From: Wyeomyia smithii
Lineage: Eukaryota; Arthropoda; Insecta; Diptera; Culicidae
DNA: 64,000 nucleotides
NCBI RefSeq assembly: GCF_029784165.1
Contig: NC_073694.1
Span: 165,320,118-165,384,117 of the forward strand
Direction of reading: 5' to 3'
Part shown: positions 41,008 to 53,215 of the stretch, in pieces
How the letters are laid out: the number at the start of each line of letters is the position of its first letter
Position numbering within the stretch: the first letter of the stretch is position 1
Translations under genes and position numbers: made by a program
Notes under the pieces: generated by a model
Seen by the model: only the letters and a program-made list of their open reading frames with translations
The model's database searches: none
What the model was told of the DNA's origin: nothing

Positions 41008-42225
41008 CTGCCCATAAAAGCATAAGGGTCCCATAGGGAAATGCTCACAATTGAGAAAATTGCAAATGAAGTTGTAATTTTGAATTTATGGTAAAATAAC
41101 TATGATTTACCTAAAAGTATGTTTTATTCAACTGTATGTTCATGAGGTGGAACATTGTATATTTCCATGAGCTCTAAGAACTTTTGCATGAATTCCAGGC
41201 TTGGAAATAAATCATGGGACTCGTTTGCCTTTATTTTCTCTCTATACATAAAAAATAAAAGCATATCAGTCTCCACCCATTCTAAGACGGCCAAGGTAAG
41301 GTAACCGCTCCTATATTCATCTCAGTACCTTTATTTATCTCATCACGCCTTTTTGATCAATTTATCGCCAAATTTTACCATATTTTCAACGTAAAACTTT
41401 CAGCCACTTGAGAGAATCGAGAAGCAAATAGATTTACTTTCAAAAATTTGTAGAAATTTGACGGTTAATTGGACAAATGAGAGAAATAAGATGAATATAG
41501 GTGCACCAACCTGTTGAGATGAATAATGGAGCGATTACCCTATTTATCATTATTCCTTATTGTGTCTATCATGTGAACAGTTTATTTCACTCCAACATTT
41601 TCGAATCATACGAATTGCAATATAGTGATTTGGTTTCAACATGAAGCAGTGCATGTTTTTATCACAGAGCAATCACAGCTCATTCACGAAAGCTCATTCT
41701 ACATAGAGTATGCAATGAAATCCCTAAAAACACGCCACGAGAAATTTATGCAGACTGTTAGGTCACACTCCTGATCACTTTACTTCCACACATCCCAGAT
41801 ATTACGAAGGATTTCTGAAAACAGTTTCCATAAAAACTTCACTTTATCTCTCGATTTTTTTCGAAAATAGACATAAGTTTTGATCAGATAGAGAGATCTA
41901 GCTTATTTTTAATTCAAATTTGTAAACATGAACTGTGTTTCAAATGATTCTAGTCAATGATATTTTGATGTGAAAACTTTTCTTTTAACTGACGACAAAT
42001 GTGAAATGTTGTTTTTAAAGTCATTTGAATATATGCTTAGGTTGGGACTCGTATGCCTTTATTTTCAATGAGGGACAGGCAAGGTTTGATATTTTTCCAA
42101 TAATTTTCAGAACCAACTAAAATTTCAACAAGCCATATGAAAACATGAACAAAATTAGATACATTGACGGAATAAACTTGAATTTGCCTAAAAGTCATAT
42201 GGGACTCTTATGCTTTTATAGGCAG
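41008..42225. mobile_element. 1.2-kb inverted-repeat element with ttta flanks
   Basis: Ends CTGCCCATAAAAGCATAAGG and CTGCCTATAAAAGCATAAGA (inverted) and direct flanks ttta at 41004-41007 and 42226-42229. The subterminal motif 'atgggactcgtwtgcctttat' recurs at about 41213, 42044 and 42197. Non-coding. A 242-bp MITE lies inside. Superfamily unclear. Confidence 0.75.
41299..41540. mobile_element. 242-bp TA-flanked MITE nested in the above
   Basis: Inverted ends AGGTAACCGCTCCTATATTC and GGGTAATCGCTCCATTATTC (read inverted), inner atctca shared. TA at 41297-41298 and 41541-41542. Confidence 0.75.
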
Positions 42226-42229
42226 TTTA

Positions 42230-42768
42230 TTATCCTTTTAATTAGCCTCCTCCCGTATTCTCGGAACCAGGCCGATACTTAGAAACCGAAAATCGGTATC
42301 CAAAAATGTAACTGATGGATGAAAATTTCTATAACAGAAAAACATTTTGTTTGATTGAAACACAGTAACTATTCTTTCAGCTTTAACTGGGCGCTCGCTA
42401 AATGGAAAAAAATCCCAGGTAAAAAGACAACAAACGTCAAACATCTAAATGATGCCATTTTAATTTGAATGGGAATGTAATAGGGAACAAAGTTTAAAAA
42501 AAATAAGTTCTCATTCGAACATATTCAAAAAACAGAAATTAATGCACTCGCTTTTGCCATTCACTTTTAAATCAGCTTAGCTCGCAATGACTTCAAACGA
42601 ATAGTTTCTGTTGCATCATTCTGTTGAAAGCGAATCAGACAGTCCACGGCTTGGAAGGCATGGATGAATTATGGTTTCTGATGCTCTTCCAAACTTCCAA
42701 AAGTTGTCTGCATAGATACGTTGTCTGGTTCATCCGAGCTCACGAACGAATCCCTTGGTGTTGCACTT
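42230..42768. other. No recognisable gene
   Basis: About 540 bp. It may include the 3' UTR of the transposase pseudogene that follows on the minus strand, but no terminal repeat was found. Confidence 0.4.
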
Positions 42769-44138
42769 TCACTCGTTTCTCTCAAAATCGCCTCCACTAT
42801 TTCTTCGTCCGTATACACGATACTCGTCGCCCTCCTTCGACGTTGTGGTGCCGGATAGAGCGTCTACGGCCTTGAGAAGAGCTTTAATGTCATGCATAGG
42901 GTCAGGTTCATTGGGTTCATCAGGGCGCCACTCACAATCTGGAAACTGCGGGAACAGTTTTTTCCACGAGTTCTCGATTGTTTTCGGGCCGATCTCATTC
43001 AATGCAGTTGCCAACCAGTCGATAATGCCCTGCAATGAAACCCTCTTCAAAGGATCCTCGAATTTAAGATGTTCGTTCTCGAGGACCACTGTGAGCAACA
43101 GTTTTCTTGTATCGCAATTTTATTGCGTTTATAACTGCCTTATCCATCGGCTGACACTCGGAAGTTACATACGGTGGAAGATAGATTACCTGAGAAAAAT
43201 TTTACATACAAAAATTAGAAAACTTTGAATTAAAATGGCAAAATACTGCACACTCTTACTCTGATTATACCATCTGACACCAACTCGTCACCTCCATGGA
43301 AATGTGCTGCACAGTAGTCGAGCAACAGTAACGCCTTTGGTTCTATGCCAGTTTTCGTGGAAAACTCTCTTACGGCCGGTACAACACAATATCGCACGCT
43401 TAGCTTTGGGGCTAATAGCGGTCTCGATCAACTAGATTAGTTGAGAGAATTCGTTATCGATATTGTTTTTGGCACATGTTGCATGTGTAGGATAAGTACA
43501 ACGATACACCACCGTGCCCCAGTGCTGTATCAAGAAAATTTCCAGCTCGAAAAGATCCTCGACTCGATCGGGAATCGAACCCGATATCACAACCGTGTGG
43601 GAGAGCTAGCCGACCAACATCGCTAACCACGTACGAAACAAGTCACGTGTCATCCAAGCCTTTTTGGAGTTATAGTATGACACCGGTAGGTGCTCTCTAT
43701 CTGAAATGGACCGTGGCTTAGCGGTAGTTCCAATAAGCGTGGAATTTAATTTATTGGAACCGTCTATGTTGCTGCAGAACATGAATTTGTGGCGCGTCTT
43801 GTTAACCTTCTGACCTGAAGGCTGCTTTTGTTAGCAAGTACTACGCTAACGAAAATGGTTAGAAAAATGTTCTTGAACTTCAAGTATGTTTCGACATCAG
43901 CTGAAGCTTTCTCACCAGCCACCCGTTTCACTTGCAGACCAAATTGATTCCTGAAGCGCTTTCTTCAACCATCCAAAAATGCAAAACTTTGCCCGACGTA
44001 ATGCCTTCATTTTTGGAGTTCCATCAGCAACAATTATCCCTTCACTCGGCGTTTGAATTCGTCAATAATTCGCACCTTCACCGCCAAAGGAAGTGTCTTC
44101 TGCTTTCGCCTCTGTGATGGTCCAGCCAGAATATTCAT
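42769..44138 (-). pseudogene. Tigger/pogo (DDE_1) transposase with one intron, interrupted by a SINE
   Basis: Reading down from the ATG at 44138: psq-type HTH (KTLPLAVKVRIIDEFKR), then GWLKKRFRNQFGLQVKRVAG with EKASADVETY, the CENP-B-like second DNA-binding region. The DDE_1 domain has FCSNIDGSNKLNSTLIG, LPVSYYNSKKAWMTRDLF, ALLLLDYCAAH (second Asp) and VIYLPPYVTSECQPMDKAVI. The C-terminus reads ALNEIGPKTIENSWKKLFP and ends at 42769. An apparent 70-bp intron lies at 43190-43259 (GTAAG...CTCAG) and its removal keeps frame. A SINE at 43388-43630 and several frame changes kill the gene. The first catalytic Asp block (NxDE) is not readable. Without SINE and intron about 350 codons remain, against about 450-500 expected. 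Confidence 0.85.
43388..43630 (-). mobile_element. tRNA-derived SINE, family A, copy 2 (5'-truncated)
   Basis: Same body as the copy at 6710 and intact B box (GGTTCGATTCC). It lacks about the first 20 bp of the head. Flanks gtacaacac (43379-43387) and gtacgaaac (43631-43639) may be a decayed target duplication. Confidence 0.85.
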
Positions 44139-44808
44139 TGCAAAACTGATCGGAAATTTCTATTGCGGTAATTTGAAAACAATATGATACAGTAACTAGG
44201 CACCCATCAACATAAGTACTACTCACAGGAAGTGATATTTATCTCATAGAAAAGATTAGGAGTAAACATTTACGTATAGTCCTATTTCGTAGATCTGAAT
44301 CGTATTGAAGAACAGAATATGTACAGATTTAATTTTGGATCAACTATTAAAGCAGAAAAACTGGAAATATTAGTGAATATAATAAGCGCTACTCGAAACA
44401 CCCTCATACTCAACTAGCATGAATTTAAAAAGCCGCTTGAAACAGCAACAACATTAATCAAACTTTTAGTCTGACGGAAGGGATGCTACATTTCAATCTG
44501 TATTTTGAATTTCAAAATCTTGTAGATTTTTAGTATTATTATCTAGATTTTTATTAGTATATGGATTTTTAGTATATACCTGTAGATTTTGCGAAAAATC
44601 TATAGGAATCTGTACGTTTTTGCCAAAATCTACCATCAGTATAGATTTCGCAGGCATGTGTAACTTTGACTTTTCATAATTATCTTTCTCTTTAACTTTA
44701 TAATTTGTATCTCAATTGTATAGCGGTAACAGGTTGTTCTTTATTATTTTGTGCTTCCGTTGATCAAGTTATAAATCAACTTTGCAACTTGGGCATAACA
44801 GAACTCAC
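44139..44808. other. AT-rich spacer with 'gtagatttt' repeats
   Basis: Between 44510 and 44660 the motif 'tgtagattttt' recurs about five times, recalling decayed hAT MITE interiors. No ends found. Confidence 0.35.
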
Positions 44809-45409
44809 AAGGTCGTATAAATAACTGTGAAATGTCATGACACCGGTAAAAAAGTCGTTCGCAGTTAAGTGAAAGGTTGCCAAACCACATGAGATAAAAA
44901 AAAATAAGTTACCGTGTAACTGTCGTTGAACTTTTAAATTTTGATTTTTCAATTTAACAAGAGACATTTCTTAACAATATCACATATTATTTAATCTTTT
45001 ATAAATCGAACAAATAACTTTTTTTCGTCTCTTATTAACTGGTTATCTTTTTGCATTGCTCTCATGAAAAACTTTGCTGAAAATAAAAATGTAAAAACAC
45101 GACGAACTTTTCTGACTAATGTTCACGCCATTTATGAACAAATGACGCTATATTGCTTTCAACGTTGGATATCACTCATTGATGTTTGCCAACTTTTTGG
45201 TTTAAAGGCATTTTAATAGCAAAAAACAATGATATGACCAAGGTCGCATAAATAGTTTAACAAATGTCATGCAAATCGTTAAAAATTCCCTCGCAAAGTG
45301 AAAGGTTGCCAAACTATATGAGATTAAAAATAAGTTATCGGGATCACATGTAACTATCGATTAACTTTCGAATTTGGTTTTTTTAATTTGATAAGAGACC
45401 ACGAAAGTC
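44809..45409 (+). repeat. Diverged direct duplication (about 165 bp, two copies)
   Basis: 44809-44969 and 45240-45409 share, in order, 'aaggtcgYataaata', 'gtgaaaggttgccaaac', 'atgagat', 'aataagtta' and 'aagagac'. The 270 bp between them is unrelated. Confidence 0.6.
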
Positions 45410-46879
45410 CTTGCTTCTTCAGTTTCTATGATATTTTCATTAGTAAAATGAGGGGTGATGTTGATGCCTAATATCGTAAATTTGGCTCAAAGCATTATTA
45501 TGTAATAATCAAAAACGGAAATGGATTTTACTAAAGTAAATTTGATTTCAATGTAGGTGCAATTGAGGTATATTAAATCACATTTTCAATGTTATAATAG
45601 CAGTGTTATGATAGCTCAAATGAATATATTATAAAACACAACAAAGCCGCATGCGATGAGGCGAAGGGTTAATCGCGTAGCAATTAAAACAGGAAGAAGC
45701 AGCAGTCGTCAGCTGTTGGCCGAAGTTCAGCTTCGTGGATCATGGAACATACTGATGCTACAATAAACACACTAAGGCATAATGTTTTTTCACCGGCGGT
45801 CGACCCCTCGCGTACGCTTATGACAGCTTGTTCCAATGTGACCGTAACAACCATGCAAATTAAAAGACCATTGGAAAAGAAACTGGAATAATACAAAGCA
45901 CAATAATAAACACTTCACTCATCATGTTCCGATTGAGTGTGTCGCGCGTACGTCTTTGGTGGTGATGAAGTTGTTCACTTTGTGCGAAACGGGAAACATT
46001 AGCGAGTAACTGCGAGAAGTTACCGACCGTAGTATATTAATTTTCCCGCTTAGTAACAGTTGAATACCACTTTGGGTGGTTGGTGGGCTCGCTTGTACGC
46101 CATCTTTCAGCCTTTGGCTGATCTGGTTGGGTTATGAAAGCTGGTGCCGGAAACCTAAAGTCATTAACCAGAAAGGATGACAGCCTTATTGATGGTTTCA
46201 ACTTTGTCGCACGTCAGGTGTGATTAATTTTAACAACTCACACTACTATTGAATCGATTTCGTCGGGTAATCCTGTACACATAATCACGTGCTCGGTTGC
46301 CGAAACACAAGCGAATGGTTCAACATACCTACCAACATAACGACCGATATGATTGTAAACGTACACAATGCGCACGATTCCGATGGAAGCAGGCGGTGTG
46401 GAATCGACCGAGACTGGAGTATAGAAACTGACAGACAAAGACATCAACCTGCTTTGCGGACGGTAAGCGAGGAACTCGCTTGTTCGCGTTTCGTTGCTGT
46501 CACCCCTAATAATCGGAATTTTCCTGCTCAAATGCGCGGAACGGGTGGGCTTTCGATGAATTATCTACCAATAAAACTAATGGAAGGGTGGATGATCGTC
46601 TTTGTTAGCTGGAAAATAAACATGGATTGGCTCGCCGATGTGCTACTATTCAGAGCGTGCACTACAAAGTCGCTAACAAGGGATTTTGATTGACGATTCG
46701 TGGTTTTGCATGGAAGAGAATAAGAATATGTGCTTTATTATGATTAATGTTTCGTTGGGGAAGGTTTTGAGCACAAATTAAATTATAAGCTGTGATACAA
46801 CTTGTTCTCACTGAAGTTGAATTAGTTTGTTGCTGTGAGGTCGAACGACACCGAACCGGGTAGAATTCGTACACACCAA
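45410..46879. other. No confirmed gene
   Basis: Frames at 45684-45896 (minus, 70 codons with a hydrophobic start) and 46289-46693 (plus, 134 codons) are the longest. Neither shows a known domain. A minus-strand ATGATGAGTG at about 45925 starts a hydrophobic peptide (EVFIIVLCIIPVSF) that stops after 21 codons. Confidence 0.35.
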
Positions 46880-47900
46880 AATTTCTCTTTAAGGTTCAGT
46901 AACGTACATTGCTGAAAGCGTATCAGCAAACCACTTGTTCGCTGAATCACAGCAATTTTTTCAAAATGTTACTGTAATTCAGTTCTACAATTTGTTGAAT
47001 TTCATCCAGTAATTTTATTTTTACTTTAAACCAGCATTTCATTGATCAATTAACTTAAAACCAGTAATCGATTCGGTAATTTGCGAAAATACAACAAAAC
47101 TATTTGCTGAACAGAAAACAGTAAATGAACGTTTACTGGAATTCAGTGAAAAACTTGATATGTCAAAAAATTTTACGTCAAGCTGTCATTAGTAAAACGC
47201 GCCAAACCACTGTGAAGCTGGTACGGAATCATCGCTAAGTTCCAGATAGCGGATATGGGATCATAGCTAAGTTACTGTTGGGCCACACAGTACCAAAAAA
47301 TGAAATTTATAGCTAATACAAATTGAAGCACATAACGGTTTCTAGCACATAAAGTGAAAAATATATACAATTTCACACCGTTTATTATGCACAATACAGA
47401 ATCGTTTTAAGCCATGTAAATTTGTACGTTAATTGATATAAACTTAATGCTTCGAATATAAATATGTATGCAAATTCCCAATATATTCATTTGCATTGCA
47501 TGTGAATATAATGCCACACGGAATATTACATGGTTTCCAATGCTCCATTTATGTGCATTTAAAGTAATGTAAATTTTTTTTTACTGTGTAGATAAACTTA
47601 AAAGTTGATATGATAAACATACATCTCTAGTTCAACAGTAATTTCGCTATGGTCCGATGGGTGGATAGAAGCTGATGTCTGAGGGAAACATGGTTCCCTT
47701 AAACTGGCTGGTTAACCAGCAAATTAAATCATGTTTCACTGAATATACAGTAAATTGTTATTGCTGACAACCAGCAAGTTGTATTTTGTTTTACTAAATA
47801 TGCAGAAAACGATCTGTCTACTTTTTTTATGCAATTGAGCATTACTGAATAATCAGCAAATTTCATTTTGCTGAACAGATTGCTGGAACAACCAGGCCTT
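46880..47900. repeat. Mosaic of 'ttactgaatttcagcaaa' type motifs, split by a MITE
   Basis: Both 46890-47180 and 47690-47890 are rich in variants of 'cagcaaa', 'ttactg' and 'ttgctga' in both orientations. The two parts lie either side of a 303-bp MITE. Possibly one decayed inverted-repeat element. Confidence 0.4.
47286..47588. mobile_element. 303-bp AT-rich MITE
   Basis: Ends cacagtaccaaaaaatg and complement of cacagtaaaaaaaaatt at 47286 and 47588. A TA follows the right end. Internal 'gcatttaaag/gtaatgtaaat' motifs. Non-coding. Confidence 0.6.
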
Positions 47901-48369
47901 AGACGCGCCTATGCTTTTGCACTGGGTTGTATGTGACTTTTTCGTGGCTTCATTTCCATTGCGAACCCACCGTTGTTCCAATATTTTGCTTGTTATATTT
48001 CGGTCATACAAAAATTTTTTGGTTTCTTGCAATAAAAATTTGGTGTGTAGAACCCGTTCCGAAGCAATCGGAACGGAATCTAAACAGTCGGAGGGGTACT
48101 CTCGGGTCCGAAAAAACCTGATCCAATTTGAACTAATACATGAAATCATAAGAGAAAAAACCCGTTACTTACAATGTTTGTGTTAATTGGAAGAATACAA
48201 TAGTTGCTAAGGCTCACACTGGTGTGTGTGTTGAAGCGTAAACTTTGACAAATCTTCTCAAAACTAACGTTATTGTTAGGTTAACGTAATTCCATCCCAA
48301 TAGCATTCGCAATCAAAATCAACTCGCGGGTATTTAATCGAAAAGTGTTTCTAAAGACCAAAAAAGGTT
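47901..48369. other. No recognisable gene
   Basis: About 470 bp, overlapping short frames on both strands only. Confidence 0.4.
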
Positions 48370-49745
48370 GAAATAGAGAATGTTTGCAAATTGAGCTTAG
48401 AATTACCGAAAACCTCTTCCGAAGGCCAGAAAATAAGTCGAAACAGAACGCAAAATCAAACAGTCCCAAATTGAACTCAGATTCGCCGGAAAAGCTAGTA
48501 AAGAAAAAAGCGTTAAAAGCTAAAAAAGAAAACTATCCCAAATTGAACGCAGAATCGCCGAACCTTCTTCTAAAGGCAAGAAAGGGTAAAATTGAAAATG
48601 GTTTAAAATCGAGCTTAGAAACGCTGAAAATCCCTTCTAGAGGCCAGAAAAAGAAAATAGACTTTATTACTTACTTACTTTAATTTTACGGCGACAGACC
48701 GATTATCGATCCAATGCCGAATCCAGAATACGTCCCCATGTCACTCGATCTCGGACTGCTATTCTCCAATCTCCCCTAACTCCTATCTCGCGGGCATCCT
48801 AGTCGACAGCAAACATCCAACGAGTGCGAGGCCTACCTCGAAGCCGACGGCCTCTATCGGGAATGGGATTTTGGCAGAGTTAATGATGAGCCTTATTCTC
48901 GCAGCTTTTCTCCTGAGAGGTCCTGAGAGGTATCTTCCACTGCTCTACGGTTGATACCAACAATGTCAACATCATCCGCAAAACCAAGAAGCAGAAGACT
49001 TCGCAATGATGGTGCCGCTTCTTTGCACGCCAGCCCTCCGTATAACACCCTCCAATGCGATGTGGAACAGTAAGTGTAGTACGTATCAGCCCGATTTGTT
49101 TTGCTGGAAAACCATGTTCGAGCATAATTCGCCATAACTAATTTCTCTTAACTTAATCGTACGCTGCCCTAAAGTCTATGAACAGATGGTGAGTCTGCAA
49201 GTTGAATTCTCGAAATTCATCGAGGATCTGTCGTAGGGTGAACATATCGTTGGTTTCGTGCAACACTGGCACAACTCAAAAATCATAGTTTCGAGAAAAC
49301 GCGTTTAAAAATTTGCGTCGAAAATTTAGGCTGCACGACCTCACGTCTGTAACGTCTGAAAAGTGCCGACCATCAATCAGAACACGGTCGATCTGAGAGC
49401 AGGCCTCTCCATTCGGGTGCATCCAGGTGTGCTTACGTATATTTCAGCGTGCAAAATAACCTCTGGCTGCAGCGAAATAGACAAGCCTTGAGGCCGTTGT
49501 CGTTCGTAATAGAGTGGGGGTCAAAATCGTTCAAAATCTTTCCACGTGGTATGTTGATGGCTCCTAAGGGATCGCAAATTGAGTTCAAAATCGCCGAAAA
49601 TCCCTTCAAAGGCTAGAAAAGACCAACACAAAGAATGATTCCAAATCAAGCTCAGAACCCCCTTTCTAAAGGTTAAAATCAGAACCCCTTCTAAAGGTTA
49701 AAATCAAAATAGAAAATGATCCAAAATTGAGCTTAGAGCCGAAGA
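48370..49745 (+). repeat. Minisatellite of about 80-bp units, split by an RT fragment
   Basis: Four units at 48370-48660 and about three at 49575-49745 share 'aaattgagctyagaat', 'cgccgaaaat', 'cccttctaaaggc' and 'cagaaaa'. In one frame the left part encodes a Lys/Ser/Pro-rich 99-codon run, which is an effect of the repeat rather than a gene. The array is interrupted between 48660 and about 49565. Confidence 0.75.
48662..49560 (-). pseudogene. Non-LTR reverse transcriptase, family C, copy 2
   Basis: Reading down the minus strand: MFTLRQILDEFREFNLQTHH then LFIDFRAAYD (motif A), a stop, then LWRIMLEHGFPAKQIGLIRT, and GFADDVDIVGINRRAVED (motif C). Motif B is deleted or scrambled. The 3' end (rc of 48680-48780) aligns with 27960-28070 of copy 1 and is followed by (TTAC)n on the plus strand at 48666-48679, a short tandem tail. 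Multiple stops and a deletion mark it as dead. Its left end as an insertion into the minisatellite is clear at 48661. Confidence 0.8.
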
Positions 49746-52700
49746 GTGCTTCACTCTAGCGTCATTGGCTCCATTTGCTAAACAGGAATCAGGTCGGATC
49801 GCAATTACACTTTGGAAATCATCCCGACTGTCATCCAGAACCCGGATTTAATTTTGCATTGCATTGTCACTGAATGTAACCTTAGCTAGTGGAAACTATC
49901 AATCGTCCCAACAAAAAATGTCGTGTTTACGGGCTAGAATTGTACAAATAAAATGTTACCGAGCAAAATAAACTTTAAATAAACTTATAGGTCCAGGTAA
50001 ACGGTACACCACTAGGCACCTTAATCTTTTAGATTTATAATCGGTGACTATCTAGCTAATTGCAGATTTGTTACGAAAATCTAGATCTTTGATTGGCACT
50101 TCAAATACGATCACCAATATTATGTAGTCTGTCTAACTCGAATGCAGAAATTTGCATCGAACAGGCAGCCGGTAACCGGACCGGAGGTCCGTTTCAATGC
50201 ATTGCGGAACGTGACGCGGCTCCAGTCCGTCCCCAAGCTTTTAACCTCATTTTGAATTGCGAGTTGCAAGCGGTGGCAATTTATTGTTTTCAATTATACT
50301 GGACTATTGAATGTGAGCGATTTTTCCCGCTTACTGCTATCCTTGCATGGCGATAAACATTTATCATAGCAGGCACCGCCTACAAATTGCACAGTGCTAA
50401 AACAGTGGCTAAAATTAACCCATATTGCTAGAGAAAAGTTTCTGTTATTGACAGGCACAAAACCAACCACTGATCCAGTTATTCTGATATAGTTTCACAA
50501 TGACGTGCACAAAATTAGCATTTAATACAGTTGCCTTGACGTGTCAAAAATTTATTATATCCTTTTAGAGAGTAATGCAGCCGCTGCACATTTGTCTCAT
50601 GACTAAACCAGAACATCTACACAGCCGTTCATCAAGCGCAGCATTGAAAACTTCAATGGTTAGATACTTTCGATTCCACAGCAGCAAATTGCACACACAC
50701 CTACAGCAAACGTTAGAAACAAGATTCCTGCGGTGAGAGGCCAAGTCCAAGTGGGCTCACGGTACCCTTCGGCTCGATCTGTACAGGTTGATCGAACGGG
50801 GCGTGTTTGCCCTTCTTTTGCCGGGAGAACTCTACCGTGTAGTAGAAAACTAACTGCATTCGCCAAAAGGTCATTGAACCGGAATAATTGCTGTGACAAT
50901 ACGTGCTTTAATGCTTGAAAACGGACGACTTACTTGGACCCATTCGTCAGACGGAGTGAATTCATCGCAGCAGTCTCGCGGAAAAGGAAAATGAAACTGC
51001 TCATCTCCAATGCACACTATAAATGGTGGCTACCGGCGAGTATATTAAGGTACCTTTTACACTCACTCACGCCGTTAGAGTGGAGGTCAGCTGTGATTTG
51101 AAAGGGAAAGCCACCTTTGCATTTATAATATTGAATAGTCACGTCTAGACTGTCCGACCGATCGATCGTGAGAACTATTGCGCATACCGGTCTTCGTCGT
51201 TTTTAACAGACAGCTGACATTTTCTATAAATACCTGAAGAAGGATGCAGCCTATTACGGCCTCTCGTTGGGAAAGGTTAGTTTTAACATCTGCAGATCAA
51301 GTTTATGGTCACTGATTGCCGGCGTTGGGTCCTACAGACAGGCCTGTCTGTTCAATCACGACGTCTGACGGTAGCCGTTGTGCAAAGTCTGATTCAATTA
51401 TGTCATTAGATAGAGAAAGATTCAACCGTCTAGATAAGCCAACCCAAGTTCCCCGATAGTGGAATACTTACACTAACTTGAATTTACTAATATACTAATT
51501 ATTACCGTTCGCGATACTAAGTGAACTAGTTGTAATTTTCCCAGAGCGTCGGTCGCCAAGTCGAGGTACAGAGCGAATGTCCGATATAGTGGTGTAAAAC
51601 ATAAAACAAACCCACCGTGCATATTTTAATCAGTGACATATTGCAGCCGCTTTGGTTTTGTGCACGCATTTTGCATGCATATATTTTCATACATGCTAGA
51701 CATTGACGTGGATGATGAAAGTTGCATAAGAGCTTTCGCAGACGTTATCCGGTATGTTGAAATTTGACACTGAAAGCGGAACATGAAAGCAGTTGAAAAT
51801 GTCAGAATCGTGCATGTTGGCGGGCAATTTTGGCACTTAACGAAAACTGCCCCACCTGGTGCAAGCTCGTCGGCTTTATAGGTTCGAAATCAATCATCAA
51901 CAAGAAAACCTGCTCCAATTAAAGTCCAAGGTACGACTTTCTGCGAATACCTTCGTGTCGCGAGGCTCATGGGGTGCTGTGTTGAGGAAACGACGCCCGC
52001 CATGCGGCGGCTATATTAATTTAAATTGAATTGCTTGCTCTGGCAAGCACCCGGATCGGAGAAAAAGAAACGTAGAATAACAAAAGACTCCACACAATGT
52101 TGACCGTACGTGAACCGGATCGGATCGGCTTCAGCTGAGACTGTGTCCTTCTTGGTGGTTTGTAGTTCCTTCTCCTCTGCCTCTCTACGCATTCGCTACC
52201 CGTCGCGCCGAAGCTATAAAACTGAAATCCATCAACACAGTAGGCCGGGTGATGTGTGTGATTTACCTTAAATCGAACATGTGTTGCCATTTTTTATTAA
52301 TTTGTGATCTCCTAAACACAAACTTATGGTTTACGGTCGCCTCTTAACTGACGGTCAAAAACCTCAATAGTTCAACATAAGGGTCGTTCAAATTCTATGT
52401 TGGAGGTAAGAGCAAAAACAATTATTAATTTACATACATGTGGCAAAACATGTGATCTTATGAGTCAAGTTTTTTTTCCTATTGAAGTTTCTTAATTTAA
52501 TCTGTTTAAACCCAATAGGACTAATATGGAACTCGTCAAGAGGTTGGAGGAATGTTTTGACACTCGAGCATATGAGGCCATACGTGGGATACAACTATTT
52601 GACCACAGTACGGTCTGTTTGTCTGTGCTGAAAGTCACGCACTTTTCATAGCAATTCCAAAGTGCCATGACAGTCATTTTACTGTTCGCTCAAGAGAGCA

Positions 52701-52761
52701 GAAATATAATCATTCCATAACTTTGATTTAATATATGCAATTTCATATTGCAAATTAGAGG
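49746..52761. other. Three kb without recognisable genes
   Basis: Frames are under 96 codons and match nothing I know. A possible minus-strand core promoter is present: TTTATAG near 51024 with gagcagtttc about 25 bp downstream, then an ATG at about 50964 in a 12-codon frame ending at aa|GTAAGT. This may be a real first exon but is unproven. Confidence 0.4.
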
Positions 52762-52763
52762 TA

Positions 52764-53215
52764 CAGGGTGTTCATTAAGTTCGAATAGACTTGAAAAATG
52801 TGTAAAAAAATACAAGATATTCTTTCTTGAATAAACTTGGTTAAAAGAGTGTGTATTGAAAACCTTTACGACATATTTGCTGGGAGAACACGCCCTTTGT
52901 GCTGTATGACAAGCTTGAGACGTTTTCAAAAAAACGTACGCGGCATGCACCTGGTCCATCGGCATCGCATCCCAGATCATGGAGCTTTTTCAATAGGTTC
53001 ATTGTGCTCACTTTATGTTCGCTCTGCTTGGCCAGCATGTACGACTATACATAAAAGTCCAGGGGACTAAGGTCCGGGGAGCTGGGAGGCCTCGAAGTCT
53101 TATTGAGAAAATCAGTTAAATTCCCCCGACACCACGCTTGGACGATATTCACCGTATGAACTGGTGTACCGTCTTGTTGAAGGATGTAATGGTCCTTCTC
53201 GTAGAGAAGAAACTA
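52764..53215 (-). pseudogene. Mariner-type DD37D transposase, C-terminal fragment with one terminal repeat
   Basis: The minus strand reads YILQQDGTPVHTVNIVQAWC, then PPSSPDLSPLDFYV, stop, SYMLAKQSEHKVSTMNLLKK. The Asp of QQDG and the Asp of PLDFYV are separated by 37 residues, which fits the DD37D (maT-like) group. The element end is at 52764 (CAGGGTGTTCATTAAGTTCG) beside a TA at 52762-52763. The N-terminal half and the other terminal repeat are missing to the right of 53215. One stop interrupts the frame. Confidence 0.8.

Noticed and set aside
45684..45896. Small secreted-protein-like frame on the minus strand
   Set aside because: A hydrophobic start and paired Cys are present, but no conserved family pattern, and the upstream ATG frame stops after 21 codons.
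46289..46693. 134-codon plus-strand frame
   Set aside because: Overlaps an equally long frame on the other strand and matches no family I know.
48384..48683. Lys-rich 99-codon frame
   Set aside because: It is a by-product of the 80-bp minisatellite; the repeat is not phased in multiples of three overall.
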